The notes: generated by a model from the sequence alone, not told the origin. A DNA stretch of 64,000 bases from Candidatus Paraluminiphilus aquimaris (GCF_026230195.1 NZ_CP036501.1:2294001-2358000), one strand, 5' to 3'. Counted from the stretch's first letter, positions 24,196 through 34,845 are shown. Numbers and translations: made by a program.

Positions 24196-25374
24196 ATGTC
24201 CGAAGCAATTTACATTGTGAGCGGCGCTCGTACGCCTATGGGTGGCCTTATGGGTGATCTCGCCCCTGTCACTGCGCCACAACTTGGCAGTACGGCTATA
24301 AAAGCGGCCGTGGAACGATCTGGACTTGACGGCGATAAGGTGGACGAGGTCTTCATGGGCTGTGTTTTGCCTGCAGGGCTCAAGCAATGCCCAGCCCGAC
24401 AAGCGAGCCGATATGCTGGTCTACCCGATCACGTTGGCGCAGTGACCGTCAACAAAGCCTGTGGCAGCGGCATGCAAGCAACAATATTTGGCATCGACAG
24501 TATTCGCGCCGGCACAAATAGCGTGGCTATCGCGGGGGGGCTAGAGAGCATGTCGAACGCACCGCACCTCATGCCCAGCGGACGCGCAGGTCAGCGACTT
24601 GGGCACACACACATATATGATCATATGTTTATGGACGGCCTCGAAGACGCCTACACAGGTGGCGCGATGGGCAGTTTTGCCCAGAAGACGGCCGATGAGC
24701 ATGGCATTACACGTGAGGCTATGGATGAATTCGCCATTCAAAGCCTCACGCGCGCAAAAGCCGCGATTGAGCAAGGCCTCCTAAAGGCAGAAACAGCCGC
24801 AGTAGAGGTCAAAACACGCCGAGATGTCGTCACCGTGGTTGACGATGAGCAACCCCATAAAGGGCGCGTCGACAAGATCCCATCGTTACGACCCGCTTTC
24901 GCCAAAGAGGGAACGATTACAGCCGCGAACGCCAGCTCCATATCCGATGGTGCCAGCGCGCTTATCCTCGCAAGCGAGTCTGCCGTAAAGGAGCATGGGC
25001 TTAAGCCGATGGCAAAAATTATCGCCCACGCTAGAGCCAGTCGTGATCCGGCAGAGTTCACACTTGCACCCGTCGATGCAATTTCTTCGCTCATGGAGAA
25101 AACCGGTTGGTCAGCAAGCGACGTAGACCTGTGGGAGATTAACGAAGCCTTCGCTATGGTGACCATGCTCGCCATGCAAGCGCACGGCTTGGACCCGAAT
25201 AAGGTCAATGTTCACGGTGGTGCTTGTGCGCAAGGACACCCGATAGGATCCACAGGTTCACGTATTATCGTCACCCTTATGCATGCCATGCATCACTACG
25301 GCAAGGAGCGTGGTGTCGCTGCGCTGTGTATTGGTGGTGGCGAGGCGACAGCCGTCGCCATTGAGAAGTGTTGA
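24196..25374 (+). CDS. atoB: acetyl-CoA C-acetyltransferase (thiolase)
   Basis: 392 aa, standard thiolase length. The acyl-accepting Cys89 is in [16 protein letters not shown] at ~310; the His in [16 protein letters not shown] and the C-terminal Cys in [11 protein letters not shown] complete the active site. Condenses or cleaves acetoacetyl-CoA. Upstream of ribBX with only 15 bp between, yet the pathways are unrelated. The exact type (degradative or biosynthetic) cannot be told. Confidence 0.88.
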   Translation: MSEAIYIVSGARTPMGGLMGDLAPVTAPQLGSTAIKAAVERSGLDGDKVDEVFMGCVLPAGLKQCPARQASRYAGLPDHVGAVTVNKACGSGMQATIFGIDSIRAGTNSVAIAGGLESMSNAPHLMPSGRAGQRLGHTHIYDHMFMDGLEDAYTGGAMGSFAQKTADEHGITREAMDEFAIQSLTRAKAAIEQGLLKAETAAVEVKTRRDVVTVVDDEQPHKGRVDKIPSLRPAFAKEGTITAANASSISDGASALILASESAVKEHGLKPMAKIIAHARASRDPAEFTLAPVDAISSLMEKTGWSASDVDLWEINEAFAMVTMLAMQAHGLDPNKVNVHGGACAQGHPIGSTGSRIIVTLMHAMHHYGKERGVAALCIGGGEATAVAIEKC

Positions 25375-25389
25375 GTTAGGAGAGGTTTA

Positions 25390-26490
25390 ATGCCGCTAGA
25401 TTCGGTTCCAGACATTCTGGACGATATTCGCGAAGGAAAGATGGTCATTCTTATGGATGACGAGGACCGTGAAAACGAGGGTGATCTCGTGATTGCGGCG
25501 GAGAAAGTAACTCCGGAGATTATCAACTTCTTCGCGAGCGAAGCCTGCGGTCTTATCTGTATGCCCATCACGGCGGAGCGCGCGCGGCAACTGCGCATTC
25601 CCCTTATGGTGCGCGACAATCGCTCGCAGCACGAAACCAACTTCACGGTATCGATTGATGCAACGCATGCTGTTGGTCCGGGTGTGAGTGCTAAGCAACG
25701 AGCTCACACCATTCTAGAAGCGGTAAAGTCAGACGCCAAGCCCTCGGACATCTCACAACCAGGGCACATTTTTCCGCTGGTAGCGAAGCCTGGTGGCGTC
25801 CTCCAGCGCGCTGGACACACCGAAGCCGGTGTCGATCTTGCGCGTATGGCGGGCTGCGAGCCTGCGGCCGTCATTGTCGAGATTATGAACGAGGACGGCA
25901 CCATGGCGCGACGTCCGGAATTGGAAGTCTTCGCTGAGCACCACAACCTGCGCATTGGCACCATTGCTGATTTGATTGAGTACCGAGCGTTGCATGAGCA
26001 ATCTGTGCGCTGCACGGGTGAATTTCCCATCGACACGCGTTGGGGTCAGTTCACGCTGACAACGTTCGAGGATCTTGTCGACGGGCAAATTCAATACGCA
26101 CTTCACCAAGGCGACCTGACGGCACCCGACCTGCCCGTTCGAATTCAACCGATTAATACCCTGCGCGATGTACTGGGCACTAAGTTACCCAATGGATCGC
26201 AGGGATGGTCTTATGAATCAGCAATGGCATACATTGCACAGCAAGGGCGTGGGCTGGTCGTAATGTTAGGCGGTTGGGAGTCACCCGATACCATTATGCG
26301 TAACATTGCGCAGTTAGCGGGCACCGCTGACGTCGAGGCACCTCCACAGAATTACCGGGTCATTGGTACCGGCGCTCAAATGCTCCGCCATTTGGGTGTG
26401 ACGAACATGAAGGTCATGTCAGCACCGATCAAGTTCAACGCAATATCTGGGTTCCAGCTCGAAGTCTCAGGCTTTATTCCTCGGCCCTGA
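25390..26490 (+). CDS. ribB: 3,4-dihydroxy-2-butanone-4-phosphate synthase with degenerate GTP cyclohydrolase II domain (RibBX)
   Basis: 366 aa. RibB domain 1-~205 is complete: [12 protein letters not shown] holds the acidic metal ligands, [16 protein letters not shown] the downstream signature. Residues ~206-366 match the RibA fold in order ([22 protein letters not shown]) but the zinc-binding Cys cluster of GTP cyclohydrolase II (CxxGDxFxSxRCDC) is absent; the region reads [13 protein letters not shown]. So only the RibB reaction is expected. SD GTTAGGAGAG precedes the ATG. Confidence 0.88.
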   Translation: MPLDSVPDILDDIREGKMVILMDDEDRENEGDLVIAAEKVTPEIINFFASEACGLICMPITAERARQLRIPLMVRDNRSQHETNFTVSIDATHAVGPGVSAKQRAHTILEAVKSDAKPSDISQPGHIFPLVAKPGGVLQRAGHTEAGVDLARMAGCEPAAVIVEIMNEDGTMARRPELEVFAEHHNLRIGTIADLIEYRALHEQSVRCTGEFPIDTRWGQFTLTTFEDLVDGQIQYALHQGDLTAPDLPVRIQPINTLRDVLGTKLPNGSQGWSYESAMAYIAQQGRGLVVMLGGWESPDTIMRNIAQLAGTADVEAPPQNYRVIGTGAQMLRHLGVTNMKVMSAPIKFNAISGFQLEVSGFIPRP

Positions 26491-26548
26491 GCGCGAGAAC
26501 ACACAGGCTGATCCGCGCGTTACAACCGCTACGCCGCCGAGCAAAAAG

Positions 26549-26582
26549 GCCCGTAAACCGCGCTGAAGACGCGCGTTTGGGC
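26549..26582 (-). terminator. candidate terminator for the minus-strand nitroreductase
   Basis: A bulged stem (GCCC, AAAC, GCGC on one side; GCGC, GTTT, GGGC on the other, loop TGAAGAC). On the minus strand the stem is followed by TTTTT. About 100 bp after the nitroreductase stop codon; no T-run on the plus strand. Confidence 0.45.
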
Positions 26583-26685
26583 TGATAAAACCCTTATGAG
26601 CCACCAATTGCTAGGGCATTACTGTTAACGCACAGTCCGCTCTGGCTGCTTTGTCGCTCGCGCCTCGTCGGTTTCTGATTAGCCC

Positions 26686-27363
26686 TTAACTGTGGAAGGT
26701 AACCGCTGAACTCAGATCGGTTCGATCGGTTACAACATCGTTTATGGGTGTATCCACCGGATAGCCAAACGACAAGCCAAACATCAATTTGTGATGCTCG
26801 GGTATGTCGATAACTTCACGAATTTGCTTAGACATGAAGCCCAACGCTGTCTGAGGACAGGAGCCCAGCCCCTGCGCCGTCAAACCCAGCATAACGGTTT
26901 GTGTGAACATACCCAGGTCGCAAGCCTCTCTTAGTCCAAAGCCATCTGGAAGCATAAAAAAGGCAACAGCAGGCGCATCAAAGAATCGGAAATTGCCAAG
27001 AAACCACTCTTGACGTTTCGCCTTCTCCTCCCGGGGAATACCCAGCGCATCATAAAGTGCCTTTGCGGCACCGTATTGGCGATCTTTGTAAACCCCATCG
27101 TAAACGCCGTCATACGGGAAATCGGGGGCGACATCGCCGGTTGCGAAGGCCATTGGCAGCGACTCACGTAGCTTCTCTAACTTATCGCCCGTCACGATGT
27201 GAACAAACCAGGGTTGCGTATTACAGTTGCTGGGCGCACGAAGTGCCGGTGCAAACACAGCATCGATCACCTCACGCCCTACGGGGTCAGACTTAAATGC
27301 GCGAATCGAACGACGTTCGTTAACAATAGCCTGAAACGTCTGAGCTGCGTTGTTCATGGTCAC
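26686..27363 (-). CDS. nitroreductase family protein
   Basis: 225 aa. ERRSIRAFKSDPV near the N-terminus, then RAPSNCNTQPWFVHIVTG (FMN binding) and AQGLGSCPQTALG with PEHHKLMFGLSFGYPV. A longer, NfsB/BluB-like class than the 186-aa protein at 20605. Reduces nitroaromatics or similar acceptors with FMN. A paralogue of the same length and layout is encoded at 46466. AGGAGTGACC precedes the ATG. Confidence 0.87.
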   Translation of the reverse strand: MTMNNAAQTFQAIVNERRSIRAFKSDPVGREVIDAVFAPALRAPSNCNTQPWFVHIVTGDKLEKLRESLPMAFATGDVAPDFPYDGVYDGVYKDRQYGAAKALYDALGIPREEKAKRQEWFLGNFRFFDAPAVAFFMLPDGFGLREACDLGMFTQTVMLGLTAQGLGSCPQTALGFMSKQIREVIDIPEHHKLMFGLSFGYPVDTPINDVVTDRTDLSSAVTFHS

Positions 27364-27459
27364 TCCTAAAAAATCTCAAATCAGTGCAGCGAGGCTACAC
27401 CGACTCTTTCATCAGGTGAATAGCGCAAACGCGGTGCGAATGCTCTCCTAATTGTCGTG

Positions 27460-28929
27460 CTAGAAAGAACGAACGCTGCCGTCTGGGTTTAACGGCGCAT
27501 CTTTATTAACCGGCCAAGAAGCATCGAAGCCTGCAACAGCAAGCGGCTCGTCGAAAGAGGCTTTACTGTCGCCAACATCGCTAACCTTTGGCTGTATACC
27601 GCTTAACCAGTTAAAGGCTGCCGCAAAAGAGTCTTCCTCCGCGTCGGCAAACGGACGTGTCGCATCATCAGCCGCCTCAAAGAAAGTAAAACGCCCTGTG
27701 CTCACCAACCCGGTGAAGTAGCCACCCTGCCCTTCACCGTTCTGTATCTCAAACGCGATGAGTCTCATCCGTGTTTCACAGTTGTCTGCGTCGAGATCAA
27801 ATGCATATTGACCAACGGCCTTACCTGACGTTTCGGAGCCCACAATGGCGAGTTCAATATGCGGATCAACACTGTTAATCAGTAGCTCACTGGCCGAGGC
27901 GGAACCGCCGGTTGTAATAAAGGCAATGCGCAGCGGACTGAAGGTCTCGGGTAAAGGCCCAAAATTTGCGGTGCTATTTTGATCTTGATGTTTGTCGTTC
28001 AAATTAACGATGTAACTTAGCTGTCCGTTCGCGGTGTCACCAGCCAGTAAGTTCAAGAAAGTTTCAGCAACCCTGACTAGTCCGCCACCGTTGTAGCGAA
28101 GGTCAATAATGAGATCCGTAACGCCTGCCTCGCGAAATTTCGTCGCTGCCGCTCTCAGGGGGCCATCCGCTGCATCAATGAAGGTTCTAAAATTTATATA
28201 ACCAACCGGTGTGCCATTTGCTCGGTCAATAACCAGCACGTCGCCGGCTAAAGGCGGTGTCGTGGTCTCTTCTGTCGTTACCGTTATCTCACTTTGCTCG
28301 CCTTCATATTCCACGCGAAACACCGTCGTTTGAAGCTCTCCCCTGGCGCCAAATACGGCCGTGGGTAGCTCAGCATTTCGAGCAACCATTTCATCCCAGG
28401 TTTCAAAGTCAGCCTCACCATCGCGCTTTACCGCTAAAAGTCGCTGTCCTCGACGAACGCCTGCCGTGTGGGCGGGCCCTTCTTCGTAAGCATCGGAGAA
28501 ATAGAAATTGTTATTGATAATGCGGTAGCGTACGCCGTAGCCGTAGAAGGCCCCTGATGTAAATCGCTGGGTATCTTCTTCAATGGTCGTCATGTACGAG
28601 AAGCCGGGGTCTCGACCCGTGCCGTCTGTCCAGATGGGCTGCATGATGGCCGAAAGATAAGCGGCCGGATCCGTGTAATCCTCGGCATCTACCTCTGCCA
28701 ACTCGTCATACCAGTAGTAATAACTCTCTGCGACTTCCTTGACGAATTGTACTTGCGCCGCTGGTCCGCACGCGTCAGTGCTTCCCCCCGAACCAGACCC
28801 AGAACCCGATCCGGAACCGGAGCCCGTACCCCCTCCCGCAACAGGCGCGGGAGACGACGATCCCCCCCCGCCACCGCAGGCAGCGACACTGAGGCAGATA
28901 AATAAGGCGATAAATGGCTTGAGCATCAT
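27460..28929 (-). CDS. S41-family peptidase, lipoprotein (C-terminal processing protease-like)
   Basis: 489 aa. Lipobox VAACGGGGG, then a Gly/Ser repeat linker (GSGSGSGS, residues ~35-48) before the catalytic part. A PDZ-like segment carries EEGPAHTAGVRRGQRLLAV. Peptidase core: GYINFRTF, DLIIDLRYNGGG, catalytic Ser in TTGGSASASELL (~342), Lys in GSETSGKAVGQ (~368). Cleaves exported proteins in the periplasm or at the cell surface. Stands alone. Confidence 0.87.
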   Translation of the reverse strand: MMLKPFIALFICLSVAACGGGGGSSSPAPVAGGGTGSGSGSGSGSGSGGSTDACGPAAQVQFVKEVAESYYYWYDELAEVDAEDYTDPAAYLSAIMQPIWTDGTGRDPGFSYMTTIEEDTQRFTSGAFYGYGVRYRIINNNFYFSDAYEEGPAHTAGVRRGQRLLAVKRDGEADFETWDEMVARNAELPTAVFGARGELQTTVFRVEYEGEQSEITVTTEETTTPPLAGDVLVIDRANGTPVGYINFRTFIDAADGPLRAAATKFREAGVTDLIIDLRYNGGGLVRVAETFLNLLAGDTANGQLSYIVNLNDKHQDQNSTANFGPLPETFSPLRIAFITTGGSASASELLINSVDPHIELAIVGSETSGKAVGQYAFDLDADNCETRMRLIAFEIQNGEGQGGYFTGLVSTGRFTFFEAADDATRPFADAEEDSFAAAFNWLSGIQPKVSDVGDSKASFDEPLAVAGFDASWPVNKDAPLNPDGSVRSF

Positions 28930-29012
28930 TTAGTAAGTCCTATCGAATACGTGCAGGTTTTTACGCGCTTCCACGATAGAGAAACCCTCGCCACCTGCCA
29001 AGTGATCCTGTT

Positions 29013-29624
29013 TTATTGCGTATTGATCGCGGTTTGGAAGCACGCGCGACGCGTAATGCGTTCCACGTAGGCTTTCACGTTCGCCATATCATCAGACACG
29101 CACCCCATGCGGTTACTCATAAAGCACGCGTGCCCGAGCATAATATCGGCAGCTGAAAAATCACCGATGAGATACTCACGTCCCTCCAACGCCTCATTAA
29201 CTGGCTTTAGCGCATTATTGAGCAATCGCTGTGCTTGTCCCAAGACAACGGGATCTCTGCGCTCCTCTGGCAAGAGGATTGTATGCACCACAATCGTATT
29301 CATAGGAGGCATTACCATGCCTTCACAGTAGTGGAACCACTGTAAATACTCGGGGAAGCGGTCATTATCTGCCGCGGGCTTCAAGCCCCCATTTTTATGA
29401 CGCTCTAAAATGTACTCAACGATCGCGCCCGACTCGTAAATGGAAACATCACCGTCTTCCAGTACGGGAACACGCCCTAAGGGGTGTCGATCCCGATGTT
29501 CATCGGACTTAAGGTCCTTTGGATGAAACGACATTGCGTTGAGCTCATAAGGTAGCGCTAGCTCCTCTAGTAACCAAAGAATGCGCCCAGCGCGTGAATT
29601 AGGTGCAAAGTGGAGTTTGAGCAT
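29013..29624 (-). CDS. glutathione S-transferase family protein
   Basis: 203 aa starting MLKLHFAPNSRAGRILWLLEEL, the thioredoxin-fold N-terminal domain of GSTs. cis-Pro segment GRVPVLEDGDVSIYESGAIVEYIL (~50-75) with the GSH-binding Glu-Ser. The C-terminal helical domain has GREYLIGDFSAADIMLGHACF, the usual N-capping box. Conjugates or reduces with glutathione. Two in-frame ATGs precede it by 2 codons; the start at 29624 aligns best. Confidence 0.87.
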   Translation of the reverse strand: MLKLHFAPNSRAGRILWLLEELALPYELNAMSFHPKDLKSDEHRDRHPLGRVPVLEDGDVSIYESGAIVEYILERHKNGGLKPAADNDRFPEYLQWFHYCEGMVMPPMNTIVVHTILLPEERRDPVVLGQAQRLLNNALKPVNEALEGREYLIGDFSAADIMLGHACFMSNRMGCVSDDMANVKAYVERITRRACFQTAINTQ

Positions 29625-29794
29625 GATCATTCCTTTTATTTTTTTAGTTTAATTTTGTGTTTCGAGGCTTACGCCTAAACCCTCTCTTCAGCAGGCCTGG
29701 ATAAAAACACGTCGTACCCTAGCGTAGCGGTTGTGCACTGAAAAATCCTCATTGGGCGTATGCATTTCGCTCATATAAAGCTATCTTTATACCC

Positions 29795-30718
29795 ATGAAC
29801 ATTGACGCGTTATCACAGTGCTTAAAGGCCGCTGCAGACCCAAGTCGTCTTCGACTGCTTTTTCTCTGCAGCCAGGGAGAGCTCACGGTCACGGACTTGG
29901 TCCGGATTACCGGGCACAGCCAGCCCCGCACTTCTCGCCACCTCAAAATCTTACAAGATGCAGGGCTACTCGAAAGCTTTCGTGAGCAGCACTTCATTTT
30001 CTACCGCGTAAATCGCCAGCCTCCCTACGACGACATCCTCAATACGCTGCTCGCAAGTATCGATGCGGCTGACAGCACAATAGAAGAAGACAGTCGCCGC
30101 TTATCCGTTATTCGAAAGGCCAGAGCGCAGCTCGCTGAAACCTACGTCGAGGATGAAGTACCCGAATGGCTTGAGCTCCATCGCTATCACGGTGATGAAC
30201 AAACGTTTATTCAACACGTTACGGATTTGCTCGAGGGACACAACGTTGGGCATCTGCTCGATGTCGCCACGGGAACAGGCCGCATGCTGGGTCTTGTGGG
30301 ACCCATGGCAAGTAGTGGCTATGGCGTAGATCTGTCCAAGAAAATGGTGGTCGTGGCGCGAGACGCGATCGAAAAAGCGGGAATGACGCACCTTTCCGTC
30401 CGCCAAGAAGATATGTACCAGATGCGCTTCGCCGCCAACAGCTTCGACACCGTAACGATCGATCAAGTCTTGTACTTCGCGGACGATCCCGCTGCCCTGT
30501 TTCAGGAAGCAACGCGAGTGCTAAAGAGAGGTGGCAAGATGCTCATCGTGGCATTTACACAGCATGAGGGCGATAGCGTTCAGCAGGTGTCGGTGAGTGT
30601 CGATATGAAATCGATTATGAGTTGGCTCGTTAATGAAGATTTATCTGTCGAACAAATCGATAAGATCCCCGGTGAATCGCTCGACATCAGCCTAATTCTT
30701 GCAACGAAAACTGGCTAA
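29795..30718 (+). CDS. ArsR-type regulator fused to a SAM-dependent methyltransferase
   Basis: 307 aa. Residues 1-~95 are an ArsR winged helix (CLKAAADPSRLRLLFLC; HSQPRTSRHLKILQDAGLL). Residues ~140-300 are a class I methyltransferase with motif I LLDVATGTGRMLGL, followed by GYGVDLSKKMVVVARDA and QVLYFADDPAALFQEATRVLKRGGKMLIV. This fused family is widespread in proteobacteria, often next to methionine-cycle genes; none are adjacent here. No Cys-rich metal site is seen in the HTH. Sensing S-adenosyl metabolites is plausible but not shown. Confidence 0.85.
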   Translation: MNIDALSQCLKAAADPSRLRLLFLCSQGELTVTDLVRITGHSQPRTSRHLKILQDAGLLESFREQHFIFYRVNRQPPYDDILNTLLASIDAADSTIEEDSRRLSVIRKARAQLAETYVEDEVPEWLELHRYHGDEQTFIQHVTDLLEGHNVGHLLDVATGTGRMLGLVGPMASSGYGVDLSKKMVVVARDAIEKAGMTHLSVRQEDMYQMRFAANSFDTVTIDQVLYFADDPAALFQEATRVLKRGGKMLIVAFTQHEGDSVQQVSVSVDMKSIMSWLVNEDLSVEQIDKIPGESLDISLILATKTG

Positions 30719-30759
30719 GCAATCCAGCCTGTTGGGCGTTCTTTAGTCTAACCAAGGTA

Positions 30760-31140
30760 ATGACCTTTCTAACCCGCTGCACTACCCTCTCCCTCATGAA
30801 CACAGTCAATTTAAGAAATACCAGTGACTTTCCTGACTACAACCCGAGCCACGTTCTCGATAGCAGTCGCACGCAGCAACTGATCAAGTCTGACCAGTGG
30901 ACGAGGGGTGAATTTATCGCTCAATGGGAAAACACAACCGAAGAAGAGTTAGTAATGCTGTGGCTATGGCACAACGGGGAGATACGGGAAATATACCGGC
31001 TTTCACCTCAGACCCTTAGCCGGACAAGCTTGCTTGAGGGAATGGGTATTGCCGTTGTCAGCGAGCGCAGAGGTTTATGCCTGTTTAGCGAGGTGGTGAC
31101 ACGTGAGTCGTTGGAAGGCAACCTACAGCGTTTTACCTAG
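30760..31140 (+). CDS. hypothetical protein
   Basis: 126 aa from 30760, or 114 aa from a second ATG at 30796; neither has a strong ribosome site. Soluble, acidic, with TRGEFIAQWENTTEEELVMLWLWHNGEI and a chorismate-lyase-like RTSLLEGMGIAVVSERRGLCLFSEV. No family assigned with confidence. Lies in a short gap between the methyltransferase and a peptidase lipoprotein. Confidence 0.6.
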   Translation: MTFLTRCTTLSLMNTVNLRNTSDFPDYNPSHVLDSSRTQQLIKSDQWTRGEFIAQWENTTEEELVMLWLWHNGEIREIYRLSPQTLSRTSLLEGMGIAVVSERRGLCLFSEVVTRESLEGNLQRFT

Positions 31141-31196
31141 ACCCTTGTCACTCTCCATCGGTATATAAAAAGGCTTCCGAACACGAAGGACATCCA

Positions 31197-33356
31197 ATGA
31201 AAAAAACTACTCTCTGTCTCGTAGCGCTCTCGGGTCTCTTGGGTTGTGGAGACAACACCTCAAGCGATGCTCAAATTGCGGCGTCCGCGCCCATTAATAC
31301 TGTCGATACTCGCCGCGGCAATCATGTGGATACGTACTTTGGCGTGGAGGTTGCGGATCCTTACCGCTGGCTAGAGGATGACTTAAGTGACGAGACCTCA
31401 AACTGGATTGGCGATCAGAATTCAGTCACACGCGATTACCTAGCCGATATTGCAATTCGTGACGACGTCAAAGCAACCGTTGCGCGATTGATTAACTATG
31501 AGCGCGAGGGTGCGCCCTTCGTTGCGGGGGATGCGCGTTATGTCTATCGCAACTCGGGACTCCAAAATCAGAGCATCCTTTATCGAGTAGCGGATGACGG
31601 ATCAGAGACTGTGTTTTTAGATCCCAATTCTTTCAGTGATGATGGGACTGTCAGCATGTCGGGAGTGAGTTTCACCGACGACGGTAGTCGAGTGGCCTAT
31701 CAGCTGTCGGTCGGCGGCAGTGACTGGCGCTCAATTGTCGTGCGTGACGTGGCGAGCGGGCAGATACTTGAGACACCCCTAAACGACGTAAAATTTTCTG
31801 GTATTTCCTGGCTGGGCAGTGAGGGATTTTTCTACTCAAGCTACGACAAACCCGAGGGCAGCGAACTCTCGGCAAAAACCGATCAGCACAAACTGTATTT
31901 CCATCGAATCGGTACAGCTCAGAGCCAGGACGAGCTTGTCTTTGGCGAACTGGCGGAGCAAAAACACCGATATGTGGGTGCAGACGTGGGTGGAGACGAC
32001 CGCTACTTGCTCATCAGTGCCGCGAACTCCACCTCAGGAAACAAGCTTTTCGTAAAAGATCTGCGCTCGGATACCAATGAACTAATTACCCTCTTTGCTG
32101 ATGAGCGAGCAGATGGCTACCTTCTTGAGAGCGATGGTGAAACCCTCCTCATTTCCACCAATCACAACGCGCCAAAAGGCCGAGTCGTGGCGGTCGACCC
32201 CCAGAATCCCAAGGAGACTAATTGGCGCGATATTATCCCAGAATCTGAGGTGGTCCTCACCGCTCGCGCGGGTGCTGGCTTCATTTTCGCCGAGTACATG
32301 ATTGATGCGATCAGTCAGGTAAAGCAGTTCGATTTAAAGGGTCAGTTTGTGAGAGATATTGAGCTACCCGACTTTGGAACGGCGTCGGGCTTCTCAGGCA
32401 AAAAAGAGCAGGACACGATTTATTTCAGCTTCACCAACTATCGAATTGCACCGGCGATATTCGAACTTGACCCCGAGAGCGGCGATACCACGTTGTATCG
32501 CGCGTCAAAGTCTCCATTTGATGGGAACCGCTACAAGACCGAACAAGTCTTCTATACGTCCAAAGATGGAACACGCATTCCCATGATCATCACCTATGGG
32601 AAAGACACTGAATTGGACGGCACAACACCGACTATTCTCTACGCCTACGGCGGCTTCAATATCAGTATTCGTCCGCGTTTTAGTAGTACGGTCGCGGCGT
32701 GGTTAGAGATGGGGGGCATATACGCCGTACCCAATATACGAGGGGGTGGAGAGTACGGAAAAGCCTGGCACATCGCGGGAACTAAACGCCAAAAACAAAA
32801 TGTATTTGACGATTTCATCGCGGCTGCAGAGTTTTTGATCGAGGCGGGTTACACCCGTAAGGAGCGCCTCGCCGTTAGCGGCCGATCGAACGGCGGTCTG
32901 CTGGTTGGCGCCGTTACCACTCAGCGCCCTGATCTTTTCCAAGTATCGCTCCCCGGGGTGGGCGTACTCGATATGCTTCGCTATCACACGTTTACAGCGG
33001 GCGCCGGCTGGGCGTATGACTATGGCACAGCCGATGAAAGCAAAGAGATGTTCGAGTACCTGCTTGGCTACTCGCCAGTACACAACACAACACCGGGTAC
33101 GGCCTACCCAGCAACGCTCATTACTACGGCCGAGCGCGATGATCGTGTCGTACCCGCCCACTCCTTTAAATTTGCGGCACAAATGCAATACGACCATGTG
33201 GGTGACACGCCGATTCTTATTCGCATTGACAGCAACGCAGGACATGGCGCCGGAACACCCACCGACAAGATTATTGATCAATACACTGACATCTACAGCT
33301 TCACCCTCAAAAATATGGGGGTAGAAAAAGTCAAAACCTCGGGATCAGCGCTTTGA
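31197..33356 (+). CDS. prolyl oligopeptidase (S9A), lipoprotein
   Basis: 719 aa. Lipobox LLGCGDNTS. N-terminal beta-propeller part begins RRGNHVDTYFGVEVADPYRWLEDD. Catalytic domain: Ser564 in AVSGRSNGGLLVGA, Asp in TAERDDRVVPAHSFKF, His in SNAGHGAGTP. Cleaves short proline-containing peptides, here outside the cytoplasm. Upstream of a sodium:solute symporter by 40 bp, suggesting peptide or amino-acid uptake after cleavage. Confidence 0.9.
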   Translation: MKKTTLCLVALSGLLGCGDNTSSDAQIAASAPINTVDTRRGNHVDTYFGVEVADPYRWLEDDLSDETSNWIGDQNSVTRDYLADIAIRDDVKATVARLINYEREGAPFVAGDARYVYRNSGLQNQSILYRVADDGSETVFLDPNSFSDDGTVSMSGVSFTDDGSRVAYQLSVGGSDWRSIVVRDVASGQILETPLNDVKFSGISWLGSEGFFYSSYDKPEGSELSAKTDQHKLYFHRIGTAQSQDELVFGELAEQKHRYVGADVGGDDRYLLISAANSTSGNKLFVKDLRSDTNELITLFADERADGYLLESDGETLLISTNHNAPKGRVVAVDPQNPKETNWRDIIPESEVVLTARAGAGFIFAEYMIDAISQVKQFDLKGQFVRDIELPDFGTASGFSGKKEQDTIYFSFTNYRIAPAIFELDPESGDTTLYRASKSPFDGNRYKTEQVFYTSKDGTRIPMIITYGKDTELDGTTPTILYAYGGFNISIRPRFSSTVAAWLEMGGIYAVPNIRGGGEYGKAWHIAGTKRQKQNVFDDFIAAAEFLIEAGYTRKERLAVSGRSNGGLLVGAVTTQRPDLFQVSLPGVGVLDMLRYHTFTAGAGWAYDYGTADESKEMFEYLLGYSPVHNTTPGTAYPATLITTAERDDRVVPAHSFKFAAQMQYDHVGDTPILIRIDSNAGHGAGTPTDKIIDQYTDIYSFTLKNMGVEKVKTSGSAL

Positions 33357-33396
33357 TTTTTTGCCGCTCTCGCACCGTAGCCGCGGAGACTAGCTC

Positions 33397-34845
33397 ATGA
33401 ACTGGTTTGTCGAGCACTGGATCGCCAGCACACTGCTAAGCGCCTATGTCGGAGTACTGTTATACAACGCCTATGTCGGCAGTAAGGCCGCTACGGGCGT
33501 GGGTGGCTATTACGTGGGTAATCGCGAAATGGGAGGCGCGGTTGTCGGTATTTCCTTCTTTGCCACCTTTGCGTCAACCAACACGTTTATTGGCCATGCG
33601 GGAAAAGGCTACGAATACGGCGTAGCCTGGTTCACCCTCGCGCTCCTTCTGATGCTTTTCTCTTGGGTCTCATGGCGCTGGATCGGCCCGCCACTGAGAC
33701 GGTTCTCGGCTGAATGGGATGCGCTCACTATCCCCGATTACATCAAGGGTCGTGTTCTCAACAACGCCCCCCATGCAAGCCGACATCCCGTCCTTTTGTT
33801 GTCGGCCTCTGTGATTGTCTTCGCGAGCCTTTTGTATCTTCTTGCGATCTTCAAAGGCGCAGGGCACCTCTTCCAAATTTTCTTAGGTGTGCCTTATGAG
33901 GTGGCGGTTGGGGTAACGCTGCTTGTCGTCGTCCTTTACACCTCGATCGGGGGGTTTGTCTCGGTGGTGCGCACTGACGCCATTCAAGGCGTCTTCATGC
34001 TGCTAGGCGCCTTGGCCATTTTCTATTTCGTGACACGCGCTGCGGGCGGTGTTGGCGCGATTTCTCAGCTTGTCGATATGCCCACGAAGCAACATCTCTT
34101 TGATCTAAACGGTGCTATACCCTTCGCCGTCTTGCTCGGCGTCTCGCTCTCGGGTGCTTTGAAGCTCATCGTGGATCCCAGACAACTATCGCGCTTCTAT
34201 GGCTTGAAAAACGATGTCGAAGTTAAGCGCGGGATGTGGATCGCCGTACTGGGATTGACGCTAATTCTCGTCTGTATGTTCCCCATTGGGCTTTACGCGC
34301 ACCTTATTTTGGACAACGTAACCGACACTGATCTCATCGTACCAACACTGGTTAATGACGCGGCTATCTTCCCCTTTTGGGTGACAGACCTCCTCATCGT
34401 GTCGATCGTCTCAGCCGCCATGTCATCGATGGATAGCGTCTTACTCGTCGCGTCGTCAACACTCTATAAAAACCTAATAGCCCCCTTTAAACATGTTGCG
34501 AACGAAGTTCGGTTGTCGCGCATTGCCGTAATTGGCTTTGCCTGTATCGCGGCCTTTATGGCACTCAATCCACCAGGCGACATTGTGGGCATCACCATCT
34601 TCTCAGGCAGCCTCTACGCTGTGTGCTTTTTTCCGCCTGTTGTCTTCGGGCTTTACGGCAGAATTGCGTCTGCAGCCCGCGTTTTTACAAGTATGCTTTT
34701 GGGCATTGCAACACTCATTATTTGGATTGTCCTTGGCCTCAGTGACCTGCTCCACGAAGTGTTTCCCGCGCTTTTAGTGTCGAGTGTTATCTACCTTGTC
34801 TCCTCTCATCGCGTCCATGACGACCCCGTGCCGCACAGTGCATAA
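33397..34845 (+). CDS. sodium:solute symporter family transporter (SSS)
   Basis: 482 aa, about 13 membrane helices. Signature regions: YYVGNREMGGAVVGISFFATFASTN near the N-terminus, GGFVSVVRTDAIQG near residue 190, and IVSAAMSSMDSVLLVASS (~345), the usual Na+/solute site of the family. Substrate not predictable. Probably co-transcribed with the prolyl oligopeptidase lipoprotein. Confidence 0.87.
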   Translation: MNWFVEHWIASTLLSAYVGVLLYNAYVGSKAATGVGGYYVGNREMGGAVVGISFFATFASTNTFIGHAGKGYEYGVAWFTLALLLMLFSWVSWRWIGPPLRRFSAEWDALTIPDYIKGRVLNNAPHASRHPVLLLSASVIVFASLLYLLAIFKGAGHLFQIFLGVPYEVAVGVTLLVVVLYTSIGGFVSVVRTDAIQGVFMLLGALAIFYFVTRAAGGVGAISQLVDMPTKQHLFDLNGAIPFAVLLGVSLSGALKLIVDPRQLSRFYGLKNDVEVKRGMWIAVLGLTLILVCMFPIGLYAHLILDNVTDTDLIVPTLVNDAAIFPFWVTDLLIVSIVSAAMSSMDSVLLVASSTLYKNLIAPFKHVANEVRLSRIAVIGFACIAAFMALNPPGDIVGITIFSGSLYAVCFFPPVVFGLYGRIASAARVFTSMLLGIATLIIWIVLGLSDLLHEVFPALLVSSVIYLVSSHRVHDDPVPHSA

